A DNA stretch of 64,000 nucleotides from Trebonia sp963811335 (lineage in GTDB: Bacteria; Actinomycetota; Actinomycetes; Streptosporangiales; Streptosporangiaceae). Positions 10,729-19,862 of this stretch are shown one piece after another. The notes below the pieces were generated by a model. That model was not told where the DNA came from and made no database searches. It was given only the letters and a program-made list of their open reading frames with translations. The first letter of the stretch is position 1; the number at the start of each line of letters is the position of its first letter. A program made the position numbers and the translations under genes. The stretch lies in the NCBI GenBank assembly GCA_963811335.1, contig CAWERB010000018.1, positions 186,001 to 250,000 of the forward strand, read 5' to 3'.

Positions 10729-12721
10729 ATGTCTTCACGGTCCCCGCACCCCATCAGCCGCCGCCAGCTGCTGTTCGCGACCGGAGTCACCGGCGCCGCC
10801 GCGGCCGCCGGGCTGCTGCGGCCAGCGCGCGCCCTGGCCACCAGCGGTCCGCAGAGCTATACCGCGAGCTGGTCATCGGTGGACCAGCACCCGCCGGCAC
10901 CGCAGTGGTTCATGGACGCCAAGTTCGGCATCTACTTCCACTGGGGCGTCTTCAGCGTCCCGGCGTTCAGCAACGAGTGGTACCCCCGCAACATGTACAA
11001 CGCCGGTTCCGCCGAGAACCAGCACCACATCGCCACCTACGGCGACCCCTCGGTGTGGCCGTACCACAACTTCATACTCGGCGCCAACAACAAGGCCGGC
11101 CAGTTCACCAAGTTCGCAGCCCAAGCTGGTGTCCGCGGGCGGCAACTGGGACCCCAACGCGTGGGCGTCGCTGTTCAAGCAGGCCGGAGCCAGGTTCGCC
11201 GGGCCGGTCGCCGAGCACCACGACGGGTACTCGATGTGGAACAGCCAGGTCAACGAGTGGAACTCGGTGAAGACCGGGCCTGGCCTTGACCTGCTGAGCC
11301 TGCACGCGCAGGCCATCCGGGCCCAGGGCCTGAAGTTCATGTGCTCGCTGCACACCGCCTACCACTTCAACGGCTACTTCCAGTACGTGCCCGCGCAGTC
11401 CACCCAGACCCTGCAGAAGCTGTACGGCCAGCTCGGCAGCGCCGCGGAGAACCAGCTCTGGTACAACAAGCTGTCCGAGGTCATCAAGGGCTACCAGCCC
11501 GACATGATCTACCACGACTTCGACCTGAACCTCGTCCAGGAGAGCTACCGGCTGCAGTTCCTGGCCGACTACTACAACGCCGCGGTGTCCTGGAACAAGG
11601 ACGTGCTCACGACCTACAAGGACGGGTTCGACAACCTGGGTGAGGTCTTCGACTACGAGCGCGGCGGCCCGGGTTCCATCGTCACTCCCTACTGGGAGAC
11701 CGACGACAGCGTCTCGCCTTCCACCTGGTGCTACGTCCAGGGCATCGGCTACTTCACCACCCAGCAGCTGCTGCACTCGTTCATCGACCGGATCAGCAAG
11801 GGCGGCACCATGCTGCTCAACGTCGCCCCGACCTGGGACGGGACCATTCCGTCCCAGCAGCAGTCGATCCTGCTCGGCTTCGGTGACTGGCTCGGCCGCT
11901 TCGGTGAGGCGATCTACGCCACCCGCGCCTGGCAGGTCTACGGTGAGGGGCCCACCCACATGGGCGGCGGTGCCTTCACCGGTGACGTGGCCGGCACGCC
12001 GCAGGACATCCGGTTCACCCGCAGCCAGGACAACACGGTGCTGTACTGCACCGCGCTCGGCTGGCCGGGCAGCACCATGACGATCCAGACCCTGAACTCC
12101 AACCAGTTCAGCATCAGCAACCTGACGAACGCGCAACTGATCAACAACGCTGCCGGGTCATACGTCAACCTGCCCAGGCCCGCCCAGGACGGGAGCGGCC
12201 TGCACCTGCAGATGCCGTCAAGCAGCGCCCCGTTCAGCGCGCTCGCGTACGTGGTGAAGCTGACTTTCTCCCCTGCCATCCCCGCCCTGAACGCAGGCGG
12301 CATCCCCGCCGGCTGGGTGAAGATCGCCAACGCCGCCACCGGTCTCGTGGTCGACAGCGGCGGGAACGTCGCGTCCGGGTCGAACCTCAAGCAGTGGAAC
12401 TACAACGGCAGCACCAACCTGCAGTGGCAGTTCGTGAACCTCGGCAATGGCTATTACCGGATCGTCAACAACACCAACGGCATGGTCATCGACAGCTGGG
12501 GCAACACCGCGAACGGCGCGCCCGCCCGGCAAGCGGCCTGGAACGGCGGCAACAACCAGCAGTGGAGCCTGGTGAGTGCCGGCAACGGCAACTACCACAT
12601 CGTCAACCGCACCACCGGCACCGCCCTGGACGGCCTGGGCAGCACCACGGTCGGCTCCGCCACCGACATGTGGGCCGTCAACAGCAGCACCAACAACGAG
12701 TACAGCATCACCGCGGTCTGA
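10729..12721 (+). CDS. Tat-exported GH29 alpha-L-fucosidase with ricin-type lectin domain
   Basis: ATG 10729 follows AAGGAGC (10716-10722). The leader contains SRRQLLF, a twin-arginine motif, and ends ARALA, so export of the folded protein is expected, unlike its Sec-type neighbours. The catalytic domain shows WFMDAKFGIYFHWG, EWYPRNMY, EHHDGYSMW and DMIYHDFDLN, typical of GH29; the Asp of the last motif is the likely nucleophile. One extra base near 11115 splits the frame. A lectin domain of the RicinB_lectin_2 type fills about residues 520-660 and differs from the CBM13 of the other genes. It removes alpha-L-fucose, possibly from xyloglucan or pectic chains. Confidence 0.85.
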
Positions 12722-12767
12722 CCGTCCCGCGTCTCACGTCTGCCGAATCCCCCGAGGAGAATCGCCC

Positions 12768-15221
12768 ATGTCCCGCGTCACGAGATTCCCGATAGGCCGC
12801 GCCACGGCGGCCGCCGGGTCAGCTCTGCTGGCCGCAATGGTGGCGGTCCCGGCCGCGGCGGCCAGCGCCGCGCCGTCTGCGAGTGCCGTCAACCTGTACG
12901 TGGCGCCGCGCCCGCCGGGGATGGCGTCCGCGGCCGCCGCCGCGGAAACAGGAGCCGCCCAGCATCCGTTCACCAGCGTGGCGCAGGCCGCGCAGTCGGC
13001 CCATCAGCTCTCGGCCAACTCCGACGTGATCGTGCACCTGGCCGCGGGTAAGTACCAGCTGACCCAGCCGCTCACCTTCACAAGCGCCGACGCCGGCCAG
13101 AACGGCCATACCATCAGCTACGCCGGCGCGGCCGGCGCGGCGACGGTCATGAGCGGCTCCGCGCCGGTGACGGGCTGGACGCTGCAGAACCAGTCAAGCA
13201 ACATCTGGGTGGCCAACGTCGGCACCGGGGTGAACACCCGGCAGCTGTACGTCAACGGCGCGGAGGCGCCCCGGGCCGCGATCTCGGTGCCCCGCTCCGA
13301 TTTCACCTTCACCTCGACCGGGCTGACCATCACCAGCTCGTCACTGAACTACCTGGCCGGCCTGACCGACCAGAACCAGATCGAGGTGGAGAGCGTCGAC
13401 TCGTTCACCGACCGGTACGCGACGGTCGCCTCGATCAGCGGCAGCACCATCACCATGCAGCAGCCGGGGTGGGCCAACAACAACTTCGGCTACGACGTGC
13501 TGGCCCAGCCGTTCGCGGGCGGCGCGATGTTCCTGGAGAACAACTACTCCTTCCTCCAGCAGGCCGGGCAGTGGTACCTGGACTCGCCCACCGGCCAGCT
13601 GTTCTACAAGGCCGCCTCCGGGCAGAACCCGAGCAGCCTTGACATCGAACTGCCCAAGACGCAGACGCTGCTGAACGTCAGCGGCAGCTACGGCAGCCCG
13701 GTCTCCGGGCTGAGCTTCAGCAACATGACGTTCACCGGCGCCACCTGGCTCGGGCCGAGCGGCAGTCAAGGATACGTTGACCAGCAGGCCGGCGCGTTCA
13801 TCACCGGCAGCTGGTCCCAGCCGTCGTTCGGCGGCTGCTTCAGCGGCTGCCAGCAGTTCGAGGCCACCCGGCAGAGCTGGGACCAGATGCCCGCCGCCGT
13901 ACAGGTCTCCGCGGCCAGCAACGTCACCTTCAGCGGCGACACCTTCACCGGCCTGGGCGAGGCCGGCCTCGGCATCGGCCAGGACCCCGACGCCAACCCC
14001 AGCGGCCCCGGCCTGGGCGCCAGCAACATCACCGTCACCGGCAACACGTTCAGCAATGACGCCGGCAGCGGGATCGTAGTCGGCGGGATCCAGGCCAACG
14101 CCCACCACCCCAGCAACCCGGCGATGACTAACCAGAACATCACGATCAGCAACAACCACGTCACCGAGGTCGGGACGGATTACAAGGAAGTCCCCGCGAT
14201 CCTGTCCACCTACGTGAGCGGCGCGACGATCACCCACAACCAGGTCGACCACCTGCCCTACGACGGCATCGACATCGGCTGGGGCTGGGGCATCAACGAC
14301 CCGGGCGGCAGCCAGGACTACGTCAACCGGGGCACCTACAACTACCAGCCGAAGTACACCACGGCCACCACGCTGAAGAACAACACGGTCTCCTGGAACC
14401 TGATCTTCGACACCAAGAACGTGATGCACGACGGCGGCACCATCTACAACCTGTCCGCCAACCCCGGCTCGGTGATCCAGGACAACTACATGTACAACAA
14501 CAAGTCAACGGTCGCGCTGTACCTGGACGAGGGCTCCCGCTACGTGACCCTCTCGAACAACGTGGTCCAGGACGCCGGCGTGTGGGCGTTCACCAACGCC
14601 AACGCCAACAACAACACCAGCAACAGCACCTTTAGCGGTAACTGGTACAACGGCGGCGCCACCCAGGTCGCCACCGGCTCACCGCACAACAACGTCCTGT
14701 CCAACAACGTCCAGGTCAGCGGGACCAACTGGCCATCGGGCGCACAGCAGGTCATCAGCCAGGCCGGCCTCCAGAGCTCGGGCGGCGGGTTCCCGAGCGG
14801 TTATCACCGGCTGGTTGTCGCCAGCGACAGCCTGTGCCTGGACGTGAGCGGGAACGTCACCACCGCGGGTGCCGCGATCGACCAGTGGACCTGCAACGGC
14901 CAGTCCAACCAGCAGTTCCAGTTCGTGGCCGGCTCCGGCGGCTTCGGCGCGCTGCAGGCGCAGAACTCCGGCGATGACGTCACCGTGACCGGCAGTGCCA
15001 CCGCGGCCGGCACGCCCGACATCGCCCAGGAGCCGGCCAGTTCCTCGGCGAGCAGCCAGTGGCTGCCGGTGCGGCAGTCCGACGGCTCGTGGGAGTTCAA
15101 GAACTCCGCCAGCGGCCTGTGCCTGGACGTCACCAGCGCCAGCAGCACCCGCGGCCAGCAGCTCGACCAGTGGGCCTGCAAGAACGCCCCGGGCACCAAC
15201 CAGGACTTCAACCCGAGCTGA
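12768..15221 (+). CDS. secreted right-handed beta-helix protein (GH141/pectate-lyase-like fold) with ricin domain
   Basis: ATG 12768 follows GAGGAG (12754-12759). An unbroken 817-residue frame has an N-terminal signal peptide ending ASAAPS. Residues ~40-660 form a parallel beta-helix with many short NxT/S-rich repeats (ITVTGNTFSNDAG, ITISNNHVTEVG, VTLSNNVVQDAG), beginning with FTSVAQAAQSA. Such proteins include pectate lyases and GH141 fucosidase/xylanase enzymes; the exact reaction cannot be read from sequence. The last ~145 residues are a CBM13 nearly identical to that of the gene at 270-2098. The gene is intact while several neighbours are frame-broken. Confidence 0.75.
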   Translation: MSRVTRFPIGRATAAAGSALLAAMVAVPAAAASAAPSASAVNLYVAPRPPGMASAAAAAETGAAQHPFTSVAQAAQSAHQLSANSDVIVHLAAGKYQLTQPLTFTSADAGQNGHTISYAGAAGAATVMSGSAPVTGWTLQNQSSNIWVANVGTGVNTRQLYVNGAEAPRAAISVPRSDFTFTSTGLTITSSSLNYLAGLTDQNQIEVESVDSFTDRYATVASISGSTITMQQPGWANNNFGYDVLAQPFAGGAMFLENNYSFLQQAGQWYLDSPTGQLFYKAASGQNPSSLDIELPKTQTLLNVSGSYGSPVSGLSFSNMTFTGATWLGPSGSQGYVDQQAGAFITGSWSQPSFGGCFSGCQQFEATRQSWDQMPAAVQVSAASNVTFSGDTFTGLGEAGLGIGQDPDANPSGPGLGASNITVTGNTFSNDAGSGIVVGGIQANAHHPSNPAMTNQNITISNNHVTEVGTDYKEVPAILSTYVSGATITHNQVDHLPYDGIDIGWGWGINDPGGSQDYVNRGTYNYQPKYTTATTLKNNTVSWNLIFDTKNVMHDGGTIYNLSANPGSVIQDNYMYNNKSTVALYLDEGSRYVTLSNNVVQDAGVWAFTNANANNNTSNSTFSGNWYNGGATQVATGSPHNNVLSNNVQVSGTNWPSGAQQVISQAGLQSSGGGFPSGYHRLVVASDSLCLDVSGNVTTAGAAIDQWTCNGQSNQQFQFVAGSGGFGALQAQNSGDDVTVTGSATAAGTPDIAQEPASSSASSQWLPVRQSDGSWEFKNSASGLCLDVTSASSTRGQQLDQWACKNAPGTNQDFNPS

Positions 15222-15231
15222 CGCCGTGCCC

Positions 15232-15273
15232 CTGCTGCCCTGGGCCGGGCCCGACGCCGGCCCAGGGCAGCAG
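15232..15273 (+). terminator. 17-bp perfect terminator hairpin closing the glycosidase cluster
   Basis: Arms at 15232-15248 and 15257-15273 pair without mismatch across an 8-nt loop, 11 bp after the beta-helix gene stop. It is the strongest hairpin in the cluster and probably its transcriptional end. Confidence 0.75.
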
Positions 15274-15357
15274 GCCGTCCCGTCGCCCGGGGGCAGATGC
15301 CGCGATGTCGGCGCGTGTCCGTATTCTTGGCCAGGTAACGGCGAAGGAGGACGGCGA

Positions 15358-16131
15358 GTGGTCGAGATCAAGACGGCGAGGGAGATCGACGCGATCGGGG
15401 CCGCCGGTCAGGTAGTCGCCGACATCCTCGCGGCGGCCCGCGCGGTCGCCGCGCCGGGCGTCACCCTGCGGGAGCTCGACGCCGCCGCCAGGGAGATCCT
15501 CGCCAAGGCGGGGGCGACCTCGCCGTTCCTCAACTACCACCCCAAGTTCGCCCCGGTCCCGTACCCGGCGGTCATCTGCACGTCCGTCAACGACGTCGCG
15601 CTGCACGGCATACCCGGTGACTACCGGCTGCGCGAGGGCGACCTGCTCAGCGTGGACGCCGGTGCCTGCCTGGAGGGCTGGGTGGGCGACGCGGCGGTCT
15701 CCTTCACCGTGGGGTCGCCGCTCAACGGTGACGCGGAGCTCATCGCGGCGACCGAGGACGCGCTCGCGGCGGGCATCGCGGCGGCCCGGCCCGGCGGCAG
15801 GCTCGGCGACATCTCCGCCGCGATCGGCAAGATCGGCCGCGTCGGCGGTTACGGCATCTCCACCGACCTGGGCGGCCACGGCGTCGGCCGGACCATGCAC
15901 GAGGACCCGCACATCCCCAACCGCGGCAAGGCAGGCCGCGGCCTGCGCCTGGTGCCGGGCCTGGTGCTGGCGATCGAGCCCTGGTTCATCGCGAGCGGCA
16001 GCGACGGCATCTACCTGGACGAGGACGGCTGGACGATCCGCACGGCCGACGGCAGCCGCGCCGCGCACGCCGAGCACACCATCGCGATCACCGCCGACGG
16101 CCCGGTGATCCTCACCACCGCGTCGCTCTGA
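15358..16131 (+). CDS. map: type I methionine aminopeptidase
   Basis: GTG 15358 follows GAAGGAGG (15343-15350); 257 residues, normal for the family. It removes the initiator Met from new proteins. The five metal ligands are visible: two Asp in LLSVDAGACLEGWVGDAAV, His in GGHGVGRTMHEDP, Glu in VLAIEPWF and Glu in HAEHTIAI. NYHPKFAPVPYPAVICTSVN is the usual substrate-side motif. The gene stands alone between two terminators. Actinobacteria often carry more than one map copy; whether this is the main one cannot be told here. Confidence 0.92.
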   Translation: MVEIKTAREIDAIGAAGQVVADILAAARAVAAPGVTLRELDAAAREILAKAGATSPFLNYHPKFAPVPYPAVICTSVNDVALHGIPGDYRLREGDLLSVDAGACLEGWVGDAAVSFTVGSPLNGDAELIAATEDALAAGIAAARPGGRLGDISAAIGKIGRVGGYGISTDLGGHGVGRTMHEDPHIPNRGKAGRGLRLVPGLVLAIEPWFIASGSDGIYLDEDGWTIRTADGSRAAHAEHTIAITADGPVILTTASL

Positions 16132-16202
16132 TCCCGGAATGAGACCGGGCGGGCACCCGCCCGCCCCGCATGGGAGGCGGGGAACCGGTACCTGTGGCAA
16201 GG

Positions 16203-16231
16203 CTGCGGCCCTTCCCCAAGCAGGGCCGCAG
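16203..16231 (+). terminator. hairpin downstream of map
   Basis: CTGCGGCCCT (16203-16212) pairs with AGGGCCGCAG (16222-16231) over a 9-nt loop. It lies between the convergent map and acyl-CoA ligase genes and could serve both. The rest of 16132-16396 shows no gene. Confidence 0.6.
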
Positions 16232-16396
16232 TCTCTCCACCGGGTCAAGGTCAATCGTGACCGGTACACGGACCGCAGGCTAGCCCATAATCGGGACAAA
16301 GACCCGTGAAAGCCGACATAAGCCGGGCAGGCAGGCTCGCCGGGCGCAGACCCACCGCCGCGCCGAGCAGGCCGACGGTGAAAGCGCTGCCGAACG

Positions 16397-17899
16397 TCAC
16401 GCCGGGTCGGGCGGCGGGACCTCGATGGCCCGCTTGAGTATCTTCCCGCTGCCGCCGTGCGGCAGCTCGTCGACGATCCACACGTGCCGCGGGTACTTGT
16501 ACGCGGCGAGTTGCCCCTTGACGTGCTCGCGCAGCTCGCCAGGGTCCGCCGACGCGCCTGGCTTGAGCACCACCACCGCGGCGACTTCCTCGCCGAGCAT
16601 CTGGTCGGGCACGCCGATGACGGCGGCTTCCGCGACCGCCGGGTGCTCGTAGAGCACTTCCTCGACCTCGCGCGGGTAGACGTTGAGCCCGCCCCTGATG
16701 ATCATGTCCTTCTTGCGGTCCACGATCGAGAAGTAGCCCTGAGGATCTATCTTGCCCAGGTCGCCCGTGCGGAACCAGCCGCCCGCCATCGCCTCCGCGG
16801 TCTCCTTCGGTCGCCCCCAGTAGCCTTTCATCACGTTGTGGCCGCGGATCGCGATCTCGCCGATCTCGCCGGGCGGCAGCGGGTCGCCGTCGTCGTTCTG
16901 AACCCGCATCTCGACGCCGGCGATGGCCTGCCCGATCGTGCCCGGCTTGCGCTCGCGGTCCGGGTGGTTGAAGGACGCCACCGGAGAGGTTTCCGACAGC
17001 CCGTAGCCCTCGAGGATCATGCAGCCGAACTGCTTCTCGAACGCGCGCATCAGCTCGGCCGGCATCGCCGCGCCTCCGGAGACGCACAGCCGCAGGCTCG
17101 CCGCATCACTGGCGCTGCCGCCGCCGCTGTGCAAGATGGCCGCGTACATCGTCGGAACCCCCATCAGGACGGACACCCCGTCCCGCTTGATGAGCTCAAG
17201 CGCGCGAACCGGGTCGAACCTCGGCAGCAGGGTCAGGCACGCGCCCGAGGCCACGGCGCAGCCCATCGCGACCGTCTGGCCGAAGGAGTGGAACAGCGGG
17301 AGCGCGCCGAGCACCACGTCCCGCGGCCCCAGCTTCAGCAGCGTGGTCCTGGTGACCTCGACGTTGGCGAGCAGGTTGGCATGGGTCAGCTCGGCGCCTT
17401 TCGGCTGCCCGGTCGTGCCCGACGTATACAAGATCACCGCGGTGTCGGAGGGCGCGCGGTCCGCGATCGCCGGCTCCGGGCCGGTGTCGGCGAGGGTTCC
17501 GGCGAGATCCGAGGGCTCGATGACGACGAGGTCCGTGCCCGCGCTGGCCGCGCCCTTGGCCGCCTGGTCGGCCGCGCCGTGCCAGGCGAGTGCGAGCGAG
17601 GCGCCCGAGTCGGACAGGTGATAGTCCACCTCGCGCGATTTGAACTGCGGGTTCATCGGGACCACGACGGCGCCGGCCCGCAAGATGCCGTAGTAGAGCG
17701 TCAGGAATTCCGGGGTGTTCGGTGCCATCAGGCCAACCCGGTCGCCGGCCCGGATGCCGCGCCGGAGCAGCCAGGCGGCAGCCCGCGCGCTCAACTCGTC
17801 CAGGTCACGGTAGCGGAGCGCGCGGTCGTCCAGCCGGACCGCGGCCCGGTCTGGGTGGCTGCCTGTGGTGTTCACGAGTGTCGTGGCGAGGTTCGTCAT
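16397..17899 (-). CDS. long-chain acyl-CoA synthetase (AMP-forming ligase)
   Basis: I start at ATG 17899, preceded by GGAGAAGC, because the family N-terminus (NLATTLVNTTGSHPDRAAV) begins there; an in-frame extension upstream is unlikely. The 500-residue protein has the adenylate-forming motifs YTSGTTGQPKGAELTH, GYGLSETSP, GWFRTGDLG, DRKKDMIIRGG and the C-terminal GKILKR lysine. It activates a fatty or aryl acid to the acyl-CoA. It is divergent from the acyl-CoA dehydrogenase across 238 bp that hold a palindrome, so the two are probably co-regulated. It may prime or recycle acyl chains for the adjacent megasynthase (inference). Confidence 0.88.
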   Translation of the reverse strand: MTNLATTLVNTTGSHPDRAAVRLDDRALRYRDLDELSARAAAWLLRRGIRAGDRVGLMAPNTPEFLTLYYGILRAGAVVVPMNPQFKSREVDYHLSDSGASLALAWHGAADQAAKGAASAGTDLVVIEPSDLAGTLADTGPEPAIADRAPSDTAVILYTSGTTGQPKGAELTHANLLANVEVTRTTLLKLGPRDVVLGALPLFHSFGQTVAMGCAVASGACLTLLPRFDPVRALELIKRDGVSVLMGVPTMYAAILHSGGGSASDAASLRLCVSGGAAMPAELMRAFEKQFGCMILEGYGLSETSPVASFNHPDRERKPGTIGQAIAGVEMRVQNDDGDPLPPGEIGEIAIRGHNVMKGYWGRPKETAEAMAGGWFRTGDLGKIDPQGYFSIVDRKKDMIIRGGLNVYPREVEEVLYEHPAVAEAAVIGVPDQMLGEEVAAVVVLKPGASADPGELREHVKGQLAAYKYPRHVWIVDELPHGGSGKILKRAIEVPPPDPA

Positions 17900-18027
17900 C
17901 GCTTCTCCAGGTCTGGCCGTGACGTCAGCGGTTGTTCCGCTCCACTTTCGTTCAGGGTTAGTCCGCGGGAACTGGCGGTCAACGGCCGTCGGTCCGGTCT
18001 TGCCCGCCATACGTCACAACGCGCTTC

Positions 18028-18043
18028 GTTACCGGCGGGTAAC
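18028..18043 (+). promoter_or_regulatory. palindromic operator in the divergent acyl-CoA ligase/dehydrogenase promoter
   Basis: GTTACC-GGCG-GGTAAC is a perfect inverted repeat midway between starts at 17899 and 18138. Its size and symmetry suit a TetR-family fatty-acid regulator. No regulator gene is adjacent. Confidence 0.55.
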
Positions 18044-18137
18044 TAATCTATGGCACAGGCGTCTAAGGACCTATAGCCCTTCTTGTCACGTGGCCAGGCG
18101 GGCTCTCCTGTAAGGAAAGGAAGAGAGCGATTCTGTG

Positions 18138-19862
18138 ATGACAACCAGCCAAAATGCCGTCGAGGCTGGTTCCGGCCTCGACAACGAGACGCTCACCATG
18201 ATGCTCGAGACCGTCAGGGACTACGTCCGCGACGCGCTTCCCGACGAGCGGCTGCTTCAGCTCGACCACGAGGACGAGTGCCCGGTGGACCTGGTCCGGG
18301 GCATGTGCGGCGACCAGCTCGGCATCCAGCTGCTGTTCATCCCGGAGGAGTACGGCGGGATGGGCGGCGCCACCATCGACGTCTACCGGGTCTGCGAGCA
18401 GATGGCCGGCCTCGACGTCGGGGTGGCCACCAGCGTGCTCGCCACCTTCCTTGGCAGCGACCCGATCTTCGTCGGCGCCACGCCGGAGCAGAAGAGGCGG
18501 TGGCTCACCGAGATCGCCGAACGCGGCGTCCTGTACGCCTACGGCGCGACGGAGCCCGACGCGGGCAGCGACCTGGCCGCGCTCAAGACCACCGCGACCC
18601 CGGTGCTGATCGGACGGGACCGTCAGCGGGTACCGCCTGAACGGCCGCAAGCAGTGGATCAGCAACGGCGGCATCGCCGATAAGTACACGATCCTGGCCA
18701 GCGCTCCCGGCGGGCCGTCCTGGTTCGTGCTCGACCGCGGCACCGAGGGATTTACCCAGAACCGGCCCGAGGACAAGCACGGCATCCGGCTGTCCAATAC
18801 CGCTGCCCTGTTCCTCGATGACGTATTCGTGCCCGCCGGCAACCTCGTCGGTGAGGTGGAGGGGCAGGGCCTCATCCAGGCCCAGAAGGTGTTCGGCTAC
18901 ACGAGGATGATGGTGGCGGCGTTCGGCCTCGGCGCGGGATGGGCCGCGCTTGACCGGGCGATCCCGTATTCCGCCACCCGGATCCAGGCCGGCACGCCGC
19001 TGTCGCAGAAGCAGGGGTACACCCACAAGCTCATCGTCCCGCACGCCGTCCGGCTGGAGGCGGCCAGGGCGTTCATCGAGTCGGTCGCCGCGCGCATCGA
19101 CGCGGGCGAGGGCGCGGACGGGGCGCTCAACACCGAAGGCGCGATCGCGAAGTACCTGGCGACCGAGGCGGGAAACCAGGCGGCCGACGCGGCGATCCAG
19201 GCCCATGGCGGGTACGGGTACACCCGCGAGTACCTGGTGGAGAAGATCAGGCGGGACGTCCGCATCACCACGATCTACGAAGGCACCTCCGAGATCATGG
19301 AGATGACCATCGCCCGCGACCGGTGGCAGCGGCACCTGAAGACAGCGGGCCGGTACTACCTGGACAGCGCGGCCGGGCTGCGCGCGCTCGACGCTCGTCA
19401 CCCCGATGTCGGCGCCGCCGCCGCCGCGGTGGCCTGCGAGGCGCTGGCGGGCGTGCTTGAAGCATGCCGCGCTGGCCGGCTCACCCGCAGCCAGCACGTG
19501 CTGCTCCGGCTGGGCGAGCTGATCGCCGCCGCCGAGGGCGCCGGCTGCTTCGCCGCCCGGGCCGCGGCCGCGCTGGACGGTGAGCTGCCAGAGAAGGCCG
19601 ACCACCGGTTCGACGGCGCCGCGCTGGCCGCCATGAGCCGGGTGTTCGCCCGTGACGCCGCGCTGCGGGTGGCATGCGACGGGCTGCGCTGGGTGACCGG
19701 AGCCGGAGGGGCCTTCACGACGGCACCCCGCCGGACGGCAGCCTGCGGCTCGCCGCCGCGTGCGCGGCACAGGAAGGGCTGATAGCCGACATGGACCGCG
19801 TTGCCGACGTCCTTTACGGGCGCTCTGGCGCGGCATCCTCGACGAAGGACCTAGGGAAATGA
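18138..19862 (+). CDS. acyl-CoA dehydrogenase
   Basis: ATG 18138 (a GTG lies directly before it) follows AAGGAAAGGAAGAG. Read through one extra base near 18612 and one missing base near 19716, it is ~570 residues: N-terminal helical domain, YAYGATEPDAGSDLA (flavin and acyl binding), GRKQWISNGGIADKYTILA, LSNTAALFLDDVFVPAGNLVGE, and IYEGTSEI with the catalytic Glu near the expected position. A C-terminal extension of about 180 residues resembles very-long-chain types. It introduces an alpha-beta double bond using FAD. It sits directly before the megasynthase, with the stop overlapping the next possible ATG at 19859, so translational coupling is likely. Confidence 0.85.

Noticed and set aside
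13341..14429. 362-codon minus-strand frame inside the beta-helix gene
   Set aside because: Shadow of repetitive coding sequence, no RBS or motif.
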